This document shows, in pieces, positions 38,221-46,159 of a stretch of DNA of 64,000 nucleotides. The DNA is from Pseudomonas alliivorans. GTDB taxonomy: Bacteria; Pseudomonadota; Gammaproteobacteria; Pseudomonadales; Pseudomonadaceae. The DNA is taken from NCBI RefSeq assembly GCF_017826695.1, contig NZ_JAFFZW010000006.1, forward strand, positions 248,001-312,000, written 5' to 3'. The position numbers and the translations under genes are program-made. Under the pieces are notes generated by a model. The model searched no databases and had not been told where the DNA came from. It saw nothing but the letters and a program-made list of their open reading frames with translations. Positions within the stretch are counted from its first letter, which is position 1. Every line of letters begins with the position of its first letter.

Positions 38221-38433
38221 TTACTGTTGAGCCGGCCGTTCGTCCAGTCGGGTCTCGTACCAGCACTGCAAATGAAAGTCGGTCACCGCTTCCGGCCTGT
38301 CATGCTTCTCTGATTTTCCCCGTCCGGGCACTGTAATCATCGTCGCCGAACGTGTTTTTCCCCGACCGGCTGAACTCTGCCAATAAAAACAGCCGCTTTT
38401 TTCCGGCTCCGTTGCCAATTCATCATCGTTCAC
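38221..38433 (-). CDS. possible small gene, 70 residues
   Basis: An open frame with GTG start and hydrophilic product (DELATEPEKSGCFYWQSSAG). I see no good ribosome binding site and no family resemblance. It is kept only because it fills the gap after ureC and its composition is not obviously skewed. The rest of 38162-38506 holds the ureC hairpin and nothing else I can identify. Confidence 0.25.
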   Translation of the reverse strand: MNDDELATEPEKSGCFYWQSSAGRGKTRSATMITVPGRGKSEKHDRPEAVTDFHLQCWYETRLDERPAQQ

Positions 38434-38506
38434 GACGATAACACTCAGAGTGGCTGTCCCTTCAGCGCCCTCGCCTCATGGCACAGCGCCATGTCACGAC
38501 AGCGAC

Positions 38507-39133
38507 CTACGGCTTCATTTTTCCTATAAACGTCTCGTCAGCCGGAAGTACCTCAAGCATTTGCAGCACGTCATTGATGGCATCCAGCATGCCTATATCC
38601 TGCGGCGTTGCCTTGTTTTTGAGCACTCTGCGCAACGTCAGTAAAACGCTCAGTTTTCCAAAGGCGATTTCGTCCAGGCTTGTCGTTTTTTTATCAACGA
38701 TGCTGTTTGCGGCAAGGTTGATACGCTCTTCAACCCAGTCGAGAGACTTTTGCAGGGAGGCAAGCAACACGTCGTCAATGACCTGAACCATCCGCTCCCT
38801 GGTCTGCTGCCCAACAAGTTCGCCCGCTTGCTTGCCATTGAGCACCAGAATCATTGTCGGGCCATGGTTGATGCCATAAGTGCCTGACGTGTCTGGATTT
38901 AAAGTATCTTTCAAGTCCGAATCCAGTTCGATTTCCACTCTGCAGAACACGACCTTTCCAGCGTAATAGGCGTACAACTCGTCAATGACCGAATCCATTT
39001 TGGCACTGGCGTTGGGCTCGCCCCGTCGATTGAGTTTCTCTTTCGTGGAGAACTCGACCACCACCAGCTTCTTCTTGCTGACCTTGATGACCGCTTCATC
39101 GAAGCTCGAATCAGTAACCGTTTCTACGCTCAT
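38507..39133 (-). CDS. thioredoxin-fold protein without CxxC, helical C-terminal extension
   Basis: A 208-residue protein. Residues 1-115 follow the thioredoxin pattern (LVVVEFSTKEK for the WAxWC strand, VVFCRVEIELDS, then the cis-proline site NHGPTMILVLNGKQ and the final helix). The CxxC active site is replaced by TKEKLNRRGEPNASAKM, so it cannot act as a standard oxidoreductase. Residues 120-208 are a helical extension. A binding or chaperone role is possible, but the function is unknown. It is divergent from the histidine kinase, with an 18-bp palindrome between them. Confidence 0.75.
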   Translation of the reverse strand: MSVETVTDSSFDEAVIKVSKKKLVVVEFSTKEKLNRRGEPNASAKMDSVIDELYAYYAGKVVFCRVEIELDSDLKDTLNPDTSGTYGINHGPTMILVLNGKQAGELVGQQTRERMVQVIDDVLLASLQKSLDWVEERINLAANSIVDKKTTSLDEIAFGKLSVLLTLRRVLKNKATPQDIGMLDAINDVLQMLEVLPADETFIGKMKP

Positions 39134-39195
39134 GCTGCGGACCTCCGCTCAAGTAATCCGTCGATCCACCATAGGGCGTCATAAAAACAGCGTCT

Positions 39196-39213
39196 ACTGA
39201 CAGAAATGTCAGT
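39196..39213. promoter_or_regulatory. perfect palindrome between divergent genes
   Basis: ACTGACA-GAAA-TGTCAGT is a 7-bp inverted repeat with a 4-bp centre. It lies about 45-60 bp upstream of the predicted start of the kinase and within the leader/promoter region of the thioredoxin-like gene, a position typical of an operator. Confidence 0.5.
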
Positions 39214-39224
39214 CAACCGTCTGT

Positions 39225-39252
39225 TTGTAGCGCCGTATAAAGGCGGTAAGAT
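39225..39252 (+). promoter_or_regulatory. possible sigma-70 promoter for the histidine kinase
   Basis: TTGTAG (39225-39230) and TAAGAT (39247-39252) with a 16-bp spacer, predicted start near 39260, 33 bp before the ATG. Confidence 0.35.
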
Positions 39253-39292
39253 GCGCCATCTCCGTCAAGCTCCCCCAGCAAGGTAACCGGCC

Positions 39293-40423
39293 ATGCGCCT
39301 CTCCGAATTCATCGTTCTCCACGTGGATCGCATCGTCGATGAATGGGAAAACTTCGCCAGAACACTGAAACCCGCTGCGGACACCATGAACACCGCAGAG
39401 CTGCGTGATCACGCCAAGTCGATTCTGCTGGCGGCTGCGCGAGACATGAAGACGGCGCAGAGCAAGAGCGAAGAGATCGCCAAGGCCCGCGGTGAGGAGC
39501 TGAACAAAACGCCGAGCCTGGATGAAGCGGCGTCCAGTCATGGTGAACTGCGCCATGAAGTCGGGTTTGACCTGGTACAGATGACGTCGGAGTTCCGGCA
39601 TCTACGCGCCAGTGTCATTCGCCTGTGGGTTGACAGCCTGACCACCCCGCAACTGGCGGATTTTCGCGACGTGATCCGCTTCAACGAAGCCATCGACGAA
39701 GCCCTGGCCGAATCCACCGCAGCGTATGCCGAACGTGTGGCGCGCTCGCGGGACATCTTTCTGGCAATCCTCGGCCATGACCTGCGCGCACCGCTTCAGG
39801 CGGTCAGCATGTCCACCGAGCTGCTGGCCCGCAAGCTGGTCATGGACGAAAAGACCCAGGGCTATATTTCGCGTATCAAGACCAGTACCCGGCACATGGG
39901 CACGATGGTTGGCGACCTGCTCGAATTCGTTCGCAGCCGCCTGGGCGCCAGCCTGCCGGTAGAACGCAAGTTCATGGACCTGGCGGGCGCCTGTCGTGAG
40001 GCTATCGAAGAAGCCTGCGCCGGGCACCCGAATTCAGCGCCGGTCCTGACGATTGAAGGCGAGACGCAAGGGCACTGGGACAGTGGTCGGATCAGTCAGA
40101 TGTTGCAGAACCTGATCGGCAATGCCTTGCAGCACGGCGCGGCGAGCCATGAAATCACGGTGCGCGTCATCGGCGGCCCGGATACAGTGGAGCTGGTGGT
40201 TCATAACGAAGGCAAGCCGATTGCCGAAGATGCCATCGGCACGATTTTCGATCCGCTGGTACGCAGTTCAGAAGAAAACAGCGAAAGCCGCACCACCTCG
40301 ACCAGCCTGGGGTTGGGCCTGTTTATCGTCAAGGAAGTGGTCAATGCCCACAGCGGCAGCATTACCGTGACCTCGACCATCGGCGACGGCACCACCTTTA
40401 CCGTGGTGCTGCCCAGGAACTGA
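39293..40423 (+). CDS. soluble sensor histidine kinase with RsbRD-like N-terminus
   Basis: A 376-residue kinase without membrane segments. Residues 1-140 are helical and resemble the RsbRD N-terminal sensor domain. The HisKA box has the phosphoacceptor His162 in LAILGHDLRAPLQAV. The HATPase domain (about 265-376) has the N box LQNLIGNALQHG, a G1-like region and GLGLFIVKEVV. It is an orphan: no response regulator adjoins it. A stress-sensing role is inferred from the RsbRD-like domain only. Confidence 0.88.
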   Translation: MRLSEFIVLHVDRIVDEWENFARTLKPAADTMNTAELRDHAKSILLAAARDMKTAQSKSEEIAKARGEELNKTPSLDEAASSHGELRHEVGFDLVQMTSEFRHLRASVIRLWVDSLTTPQLADFRDVIRFNEAIDEALAESTAAYAERVARSRDIFLAILGHDLRAPLQAVSMSTELLARKLVMDEKTQGYISRIKTSTRHMGTMVGDLLEFVRSRLGASLPVERKFMDLAGACREAIEEACAGHPNSAPVLTIEGETQGHWDSGRISQMLQNLIGNALQHGAASHEITVRVIGGPDTVELVVHNEGKPIAEDAIGTIFDPLVRSSEENSESRTTSTSLGLGLFIVKEVVNAHSGSITVTSTIGDGTTFTVVLPRN

Positions 40424-40528
40424 TGGTTGCGAAGACCGTGCCTGCACACTCAGACCGGACATACGCCATTGTGTGGGAGATACCGCCGTCTTTTCGGGGC
40501 TACGCTGTCTGGCAGCAAACACGGAACT

Positions 40529-40598
40529 CGGCTTGCCGGCGATTCGATTTATCCGGCGCTCCGTCAGTGACTGAGCGGACGCTATCGCCGGCAAGCCG
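40529..40598. repeat. REP-type inverted pair between histidine kinase and cbpA
   Basis: CGGCTTGCCGGCGAT (40529-40543) and its exact complement ATCGCCGGCAAGCCG (40584-40598) face each other across a 40-bp centre. Flanking GTGTGGGAGA (40471) and CCGCCTTCCAC (40597-40607) are worn outer arms. The pair occupies the 246-bp space between two convergent genes; no gene is seen there. Confidence 0.75.
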
Positions 40599-40669
40599 CC
40601 TTCCACGATCCCGTACTTGCTTGAGGCAACGCCCATTCAGACGTAGCCGCATCGTTCATTCACAGGCAA

Positions 40670-41611
40670 TCAATTACCCCACTGTGCCCTTGGATCAAAC
40701 GACGAGCTGTCCGCCAGTTTCTGCCATAGCGCACGGGTTGCTTCATCCGTGTGCCGGGGCATGACGATCTTGATCTGAGCGTACAGGTCGCCGCGCTCGC
40801 CAGCCTTGGTCATCAGGCCATTGCCTTTGATACGCAGGCGTTGACCGTTCTGGCTGTCAGGACGGATCGTCAGATTGATCCGGCCTGTCAGCGTAGGCAC
40901 GGCAACCTTGGCACCCAACGCAGCTTCCCAGGGAGCCAGTGGAACGGTAATGACCAGATCATGACCTTCCACTTCAAACATCGGGTGCGGTGCCAGGCGG
41001 ATGATCAGGTACATGTCACCATTCGCGCCACCGGCAATTCCCGGCGCGCCCTGCCCCTTGAGACGAATGCGCTCGCCGTCCACGACGCCTGCGGGAATCT
41101 TCACGTTCAGGGTCTTGGTGATGTCGCTCATGCGCTGCCCGTTGGGGCTGTGCTGCGGCACCTTGAAACTCACCTGCTTGGATTCGGCCGACAACGTCTC
41201 TTCCAGAAAGACGGCCAGCTCCATTTCAACATCCTGCCCCTTGCGACCCGGATTGCGGCTGCGACCACCCTGCTGGGCACGCCCGCCGAAAATGGAGCTG
41301 AAGAACTCGGAAAAGTCCGCCGTCTCTTCGCCAAACCCGCCCGCACCGGCACGGCTCTGCCAGCCCGGCGGAGTCTGAAAAGGTCGCCCCTGACGTCCGT
41401 ACTTGCGCAGCTCGTCATACTCGGCGCGCTTGTCGGGGCTGCTGAGAACTTCGTAAGCTTCGGACGCTTCCTTGAACTTGTCCTCAGCCCCCGCCTCTTT
41501 ACTGACGTCGGGGTGATACTTGCGCGCCAACTTGCGATAGGCCGTCTTGATAGCCTTGTCGTCTGCAGTCGGCTCGACATCCAGTATCTTGTAGTAGTCT
41601 TTGAAATCCAT
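40670..41611 (-). CDS. cbpA: DnaJ-class co-chaperone CbpA
   Basis: A 313-residue J-domain protein. The HPD motif is at 33-35 (KYHPDVSK). A Gly/Phe-rich linker (about 88-120) leads to two beta-barrel C-terminal domains (about 127-300). There is no zinc-finger region, which separates CbpA from DnaJ. It stimulates DnaK. The usual downstream modulator gene cbpM is not present; the next sequence is a REP element and the convergent kinase gene. Confidence 0.93.
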   Translation of the reverse strand: MDFKDYYKILDVEPTADDKAIKTAYRKLARKYHPDVSKEAGAEDKFKEASEAYEVLSSPDKRAEYDELRKYGRQGRPFQTPPGWQSRAGAGGFGEETADFSEFFSSIFGGRAQQGGRSRNPGRKGQDVEMELAVFLEETLSAESKQVSFKVPQHSPNGQRMSDITKTLNVKIPAGVVDGERIRLKGQGAPGIAGGANGDMYLIIRLAPHPMFEVEGHDLVITVPLAPWEAALGAKVAVPTLTGRINLTIRPDSQNGQRLRIKGNGLMTKAGERGDLYAQIKIVMPRHTDEATRALWQKLADSSSFDPRAQWGN

Positions 41612-41920
41612 CTAACAATCACCCATCCAATTATCCAGCGCAGCCAGATGCGCTGGTATAACACGCCCAGCCTCCTCGTGTTCGAGGCACCTGAAAGACT
41701 TCACATCGAAAAAACAGCCCGGTACACACCTTGCCTGCTGGCTGTCAGGTGTTCGACAACCGCGTCTGCCGGGAATCCCATCAAGATTGGGGGCAATGGT
41801 CCCGAGTTCAAGCCCTGGGCGCAAATACCGATAACCCGGAATAAGCGACGCATCGCCCTACGCAATTGCTCCGCACTGACATAAACTGCGCGGCCGTTTT
41901 TTGACTGGAACGTAAAAGAC
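41612..41920. other. divergent intergenic region, cbpA / YegD-like gene
   Basis: About 309 bp without a convincing gene. A perfect 8-bp hairpin CCAGCGCA/TGCGCTGG at 41635-41656 lies in the cbpA leader, 24 bp before its ATG. I did not find a clear heat-shock (sigma-32) promoter by eye. Confidence 0.4.
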
Positions 41921-43186
41921 ATGAATGACCAATCCCCGGCCCGTGCCTGCGGCATCGATTTCGGCACGTCCAATTCCACTGTCGGCTGGCAACGGCCAGG
42001 TGTGGAATCGTTGATCGCGCTGGAGGACGACAAGATCACCCTGCCCTCGGTGGTGTTCTTCAACATGGAGGAGCGCCGCCCGGTCTACGGCCGCCTGGCG
42101 CTTCACGAATACCTGGAAGGCTACGAAGGCCGCCTGATGCGCTCGCTCAAGAGCCTGCTGGGCTCCAAGCTGATCAAGCACGACACCAGCGTGCTCGGCA
42201 CGGCAATGCCCTTCAAGGACTTGCTGGCGCTGTTCATCGGCGAGCTGAAAAAGCGCGCGGAAAAGACCGCCGGACGCGAGTTCGAACAGGTGGTGCTGGG
42301 TCGCCCGGTGCATTTTGTCGATGACGACGCCATGGCCGATCAGGAAGCCGAAGACACATTGGCCGAAGTCGCACGCAAGATCGGCTTCAAGGATGTGTCG
42401 TTCCAGTTCGAACCGATTGCCGCGGCGTTCGACTACGAGTCCACCATCACTCAGGAAGAACTGGTACTGATTGTCGACATCGGCGGCGGTACGTCCGACT
42501 TCTCGCTGGTACGCCTGTCCCCCGAACGTCGTGAGCATGAAGATCGTCAGGACGACATCCTGGCCACCGGCGGCGTGCACATTGGTGGTACCGATTTCGA
42601 CAAACAGTTGAGCCTGCAAGGCGTGATGCCGTTGTTCGGCTATGGCAGCCGCATGAAAAGCGGCGCCTACATGCCCACCAGTCACCACATCAATCTGGCG
42701 ACCTGGCACACCATCAATGCCGTGTACGCGCAGAAATCCCAGCTCGCACTGGGCAGCATGCGTTACGACATCGAAGACACTGGCGGCATCGACCGACTGT
42801 TCAAGCTGATCGAACAACGCGCCGGGCACTGGCTGGCCATGGAAGTGGAAGAGACCAAGATTCAGCTGACACAGACCGATAACCGTCACTTGCTGATGGA
42901 CCGTATCGAACCGGGTTTGAGCGTGGACCTTGGTCGGGCAATGTTCGAGGCGGCGATCGATGCGCAGCTTGAGCGGGTTCGCAACAGCGTGACTCAACTG
43001 CTGAGTCAGGCAGGCGTGGGCGTCGAGCAGGTCAATACGGTGTTCTTCACGGGCGGCTCAAGTGGCATTCCGGCACTGCGCAACAGCGTATCGGCGATGC
43101 TTCCGAATGCGCGTCATGTGGAAGGCAACATCTTCGGCAGCATCGGCAGCGGGCTGGCGATTGAAGCGAAGAAGCGTTACGGCTGA
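41921..43186 (+). CDS. YegD-like Hsp70 family protein
   Basis: A 421-residue actin/Hsp70-fold ATPase. Phosphate-1 loop is IDFGTSNSTVGW, phosphate-2 is VDIGGGTSDFSLV and the adenosine motif is FFTGGSSGIPALR. The C-terminal substrate-binding domain of DnaK is absent, as in E. coli YegD. It is divergent from cbpA, a J-protein, which raises the possibility of a shared chaperone role; that pairing is inference. Confidence 0.9.
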   Translation: MNDQSPARACGIDFGTSNSTVGWQRPGVESLIALEDDKITLPSVVFFNMEERRPVYGRLALHEYLEGYEGRLMRSLKSLLGSKLIKHDTSVLGTAMPFKDLLALFIGELKKRAEKTAGREFEQVVLGRPVHFVDDDAMADQEAEDTLAEVARKIGFKDVSFQFEPIAAAFDYESTITQEELVLIVDIGGGTSDFSLVRLSPERREHEDRQDDILATGGVHIGGTDFDKQLSLQGVMPLFGYGSRMKSGAYMPTSHHINLATWHTINAVYAQKSQLALGSMRYDIEDTGGIDRLFKLIEQRAGHWLAMEVEETKIQLTQTDNRHLLMDRIEPGLSVDLGRAMFEAAIDAQLERVRNSVTQLLSQAGVGVEQVNTVFFTGGSSGIPALRNSVSAMLPNARHVEGNIFGSIGSGLAIEAKKRYG

Positions 43187-43210
43187 GGCGGGTCGCCGAT
43201 CGTCACCGCG

Positions 43211-44221
43211 CTAAACCAGCCCTTCCTTCTGCAACTCACTCTTCAGGTACGCGTAGTAAATCGGTCCTGCCACCACGCCCGGCAGGCCGAACGCGGCTTC
43301 GAACAACAGCATCGCCAGCAGCAGTTCCCATGACTTGGCGTTGATCTGTCCGCCCACGATCCGCGCATTCAGGAAGTACTCGACCTTGTGAATCACGATC
43401 AGGTAACCCAGCGCCGCCAGTGCGACCCAGATCGAGATCGACATCCCGACGATAAAGATCAGCGTGTTGGACATCAGATTACCCACCACCGGCAATAGCC
43501 CGAGCAGAAAGGTCATGATGATCAGGGTTTTGGTCAGCGGCAGGTGAATGCCGCACAACGGCAGGACAATCGCGAGGAATACCGACGTGAACGCCGTGTT
43601 GAGCAGGGATATCTTGATCTGGGCGAAGACAATGTTGCGGAACGCGCGGCTGACCAGATAAAGCCGGTCGAACAATGCCGAGGCCAGAGGCTTTCGGGTA
43701 TGGACGTCGGAGATCCGCTGCAGAGCAATGATCGCGCCGAGAACCATACCAATCAGCATGGTCACGAACATATGCGCGGCGCCCTTGCCGATCAGCTGTA
43801 GCTCGCCGATATGTTTCTGCAGCCACTGGAACAGCGAGACCTGAAACTCGGCAGCGCTGGCGGGCAGGTAGGAATCAATGAACGGCGGAAGCTGACCACG
43901 GGCGCGGTCCACCAGAACCATGAACTTGTCCAGCGATGCACCCGGATTTTCGGCCTCGTGCAAAACGAAGCTGATCGCACCAGCGAAGATCAGGGTCAGC
44001 AGGCTGACGATAATGGTCCCCAGCAGTGCAACGGCCAGCCACCTGGCGCGTTCGCCAGAGATCAGCGTTTGCAGCTTGGGAGTCAGCATGTTGACCAGCT
44101 CGAAGACCAACAACCCGGCCAACAGACTCGGCAGCAGTTTGAAAGGCAATACCAACAGCAGACCGCCGAACACGAGAATCCAGCTGGCTATTAATACCTG
44201 ACGCGCAGAAAACGTTGGCAT
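43211..44221 (-). CDS. AI-2E family transporter (PerM-like)
   Basis: A 336-residue inner-membrane protein with about eight helices, clustered as two at the N-terminus (LIASWILVFGGLLLVLPF, LLAGLLVFELVNML), one near 65-90 and the rest after about 150. This is the family of TqsA/PerM exporters. The substrate cannot be deduced and the label does not prove autoinducer transport. It converges with the YegD-like gene. Confidence 0.87.
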   Translation of the reverse strand: MPTFSARQVLIASWILVFGGLLLVLPFKLLPSLLAGLLVFELVNMLTPKLQTLISGERARWLAVALLGTIIVSLLTLIFAGAISFVLHEAENPGASLDKFMVLVDRARGQLPPFIDSYLPASAAEFQVSLFQWLQKHIGELQLIGKGAAHMFVTMLIGMVLGAIIALQRISDVHTRKPLASALFDRLYLVSRAFRNIVFAQIKISLLNTAFTSVFLAIVLPLCGIHLPLTKTLIIMTFLLGLLPVVGNLMSNTLIFIVGMSISIWVALAALGYLIVIHKVEYFLNARIVGGQINAKSWELLLAMLLFEAAFGLPGVVAGPIYYAYLKSELQKEGLV

Positions 44222-44345
44222 AGACCCTCAAAGGGCAGCACGAAGAGGTGGGCAGTCTGCCAGCGTTCGCAGCCGAGAACCAGTCATCCGCAAGCCGGAA
44301 ACAGCACGGCGCGAGCATCTAGTCGATGGCCGGGGCGACAACAAC

Positions 44346-44375
44346 GCGCAAGTGCAGCGTTTACTGCACTTGCGC
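44346..44375 (-). terminator. hairpin after the PsiF gene
   Basis: GCGCAAGTGCAG / CTGCACTTGCGC, a perfect 12-bp stem with a 6-nt loop, 34 bp after the end of the PsiF-repeat gene on the minus strand. Few T residues follow. Confidence 0.6.
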
Positions 44376-44408
44376 TGCCAGTCTCAGCCGAAGCAAGGGG
44401 CCGGAAAA

Positions 44409-44699
44409 TTATTTCTTCTTGAGACAATCGCTCATGAAAGTCTTGCGAGCATCGCCCTTGAGCGCCTGAGTGGAAGCCGTCGCGTTGCAGGTTTTCATCT
44501 TTTCCTGCTGAGTGGCCGCCGGAGCAGGCGTGGCTTTCAGGCACGTGCTCATGAACGCCTTGCGCTCATCACCCTTGAGTGACTTGGCACTGGCGTCGGC
44601 GTTGCAGGTGGTCATCTTGTTCTGCTGCGCCGTAGCGGCAAAACCCTGGGTGGAAAACATCAGGCCAACGAGCAACAAAGCAATACCAGGTATCTTCAT
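44409..44699 (-). CDS. PsiF repeat protein
   Basis: A 96-residue secreted protein with a signal peptide (IPGIALLLVGLMFSTQGFAA) and two PsiF repeats: NKMTTCNADASAKSLKGDER with FMSTCL, and EKMKTCNATASTQALKGDAR with FMSDCLKKK. Four cysteines suggest two disulfides. In E. coli psiF is phosphate-starvation inducible; its function is unknown. I saw no clear Pho box. Confidence 0.88.
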   Translation of the reverse strand: MKIPGIALLLVGLMFSTQGFAATAQQNKMTTCNADASAKSLKGDERKAFMSTCLKATPAPAATQQEKMKTCNATASTQALKGDARKTFMSDCLKKK

Positions 44700-44851
44700 C
44701 GTTCGACTCTCCAGATCCGCTGTACCGATCGGTGCAGACTGAAGTCAGTGTAGCCAAGATGTTGCAAAACATGAGCAATCATCAGGCGCACCGATTGGCA
44801 TTCATTTGAAACAGGCGGATAGTTGCGCCTCGTTCACCTGTCGGCTTTCCC

Positions 44852-45733
44852 ATGCAATACGCGTTTCCACTTCTGACCATCTTCATCTGGTCCGTCAACA
44901 CCGTCATCACCAAGGCGGCGTCTGAAGTCATCTTCCCGTCCGAAATCGGGTTCTACCGGTGGCTGCTGGCAGGGCTGCTGTTCACGCCCTTTATGCTTCT
45001 GCCCGTCTGGCGGAATCGCGCAGCGATCAGACCCTTGCTGGGCAAGATTGCGGTACTGGGCGCGCTGGGCATGGCGGTGTATCAAAGCCTGGCGTATTTC
45101 GCAGCGGGCATGACCACAGCCACCAACATGGGGATCATTCAGTCACTGGTGCCGGTAATGGCATTGGGGCTGTCGATAGCCTGCCTGGGCACGCGACTGA
45201 CCTGGGGCGCGTTGCTCGGTGCCGTGATCTCTTTCGCAGGCGTAATAGTGGTGGTCGCCGCAGGCAACCTGACAGGGCTCATCGAGCAAGGGATGAACCG
45301 GGGTGATGCCATCGTGCTGTTCGCTGCTGCGGCCTATGCGCTGTACAGCATGCTGTTGAAAAAGTGGCAGTTGCGCCTGCCCCCGCTGCACTTGCTGTAC
45401 ATGCAAATTCTGGTGGCGATTGTGGTGCTGTTTCCGTTGTTCATTCTGTCGCCGCGAACCGGCCTGAATGCGAGCAATATTCCACTGGTGCTATATGCCG
45501 CCATCCCTACGTCCATGTTGGCGCCCTGGCTGTGGATGATCTCGATCATGCGCCTGGGGCCGAGCCGCACCACGCTGTTCTTCAACCTGATGCCAATCGC
45601 CACGGCATTGATTGCTGCCGTTGCGCTTGGCGAACAACTGGCGCTTTATCACCTGTACGGCGGCGCATTGACCCTGTGCGGCGTGATCCTCGCGGAACGC
45701 TGGAAAACCCCGCTACAGCTCAGGAAAGGCTAG
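44852..45733 (+). CDS. EamA/RhaT-type drug/metabolite exporter
   Basis: A 293-residue inner-membrane protein with ten helices in two EamA halves (about 1-135 and 145-285). The substrate is unknown. Its TAG stop is part of the left CTAG copy flanking the MITE-like element, yet the reading frame is of ordinary family length, so it is not truncated. Confidence 0.9.
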   Translation: MQYAFPLLTIFIWSVNTVITKAASEVIFPSEIGFYRWLLAGLLFTPFMLLPVWRNRAAIRPLLGKIAVLGALGMAVYQSLAYFAAGMTTATNMGIIQSLVPVMALGLSIACLGTRLTWGALLGAVISFAGVIVVVAAGNLTGLIEQGMNRGDAIVLFAAAAYALYSMLLKKWQLRLPPLHLLYMQILVAIVVLFPLFILSPRTGLNASNIPLVLYAAIPTSMLAPWLWMISIMRLGPSRTTLFFNLMPIATALIAAVALGEQLALYHLYGGALTLCGVILAERWKTPLQLRKG

Positions 45734-45872
45734 GTTTTGTACGAAAAGTCGGCGAGCGAAGGTCAGGCAAGGCAAAAACAGGCGAGGAAGCGGAGTCTAC
45801 GTGTTGTAAATGAGCATTCCGAGCCTGTTTTTAACGCAGCATCACCGAGCGCAGCCACTTTTCGTACAGAGC
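45734..45872. mobile_element. 139-bp MITE-like element with CTAG target duplication
   Basis: The ends GTTTTGTACGAAAAGT (45734-45749) and the complement of GCTCTGTACGAAAAGT (45857-45872) form 16-bp terminal inverted repeats with two mismatches. An inner pair AAAAACAGGC / GCCTGTTTTT makes the element largely palindromic. CTAG flanks both ends (45730-45733 and 45873-45876), which fits the YTAR target of IS5-group transposases. It encodes no transposase, so it would be mobilised in trans. The IS5 assignment is inference. Confidence 0.7.
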
Positions 45873-46100
45873 CTAGGCCGTCGCGCTGCCCTCACCGCCC
45901 TCCACACTATGGATCGACACATCCGTGATACCGGCAGCGTGGGGCATGCCGCCTTCGGGGAGGTCATCCAGCTCTACGTCGTGTTTCAGCGCCAGTTCAT
46001 GCACGATTTCAATGATCGGCACGTCCAGGTTCTCGATGACATCCACATGGTGCTCACCCAGCAGGGTGTACTCGATTTCATACAGTTCTTTATCGCCCAT
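45873..46100 (-). CDS. small acidic hypothetical protein, 75 residues
   Basis: Starts MGDKELYEIEYTLLGEHHVD and is acidic throughout, with GGAAG upstream of the ATG. No membrane segment or known domain. Its TAG stop is formed by the right-hand CTAG of the MITE-like element, so before insertion it would have ended on the same CTAG as the convergent exporter. Function unknown. Confidence 0.75.
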   Translation of the reverse strand: MGDKELYEIEYTLLGEHHVDVIENLDVPIIEIVHELALKHDVELDDLPEGGMPHAAGITDVSIHSVEGGEGSATA

Positions 46101-46159
46101 CGCATCACTTCCTGGCCGTCATGTTCGAACGGCTGATTACGAATTACTGCCTGATTGAG

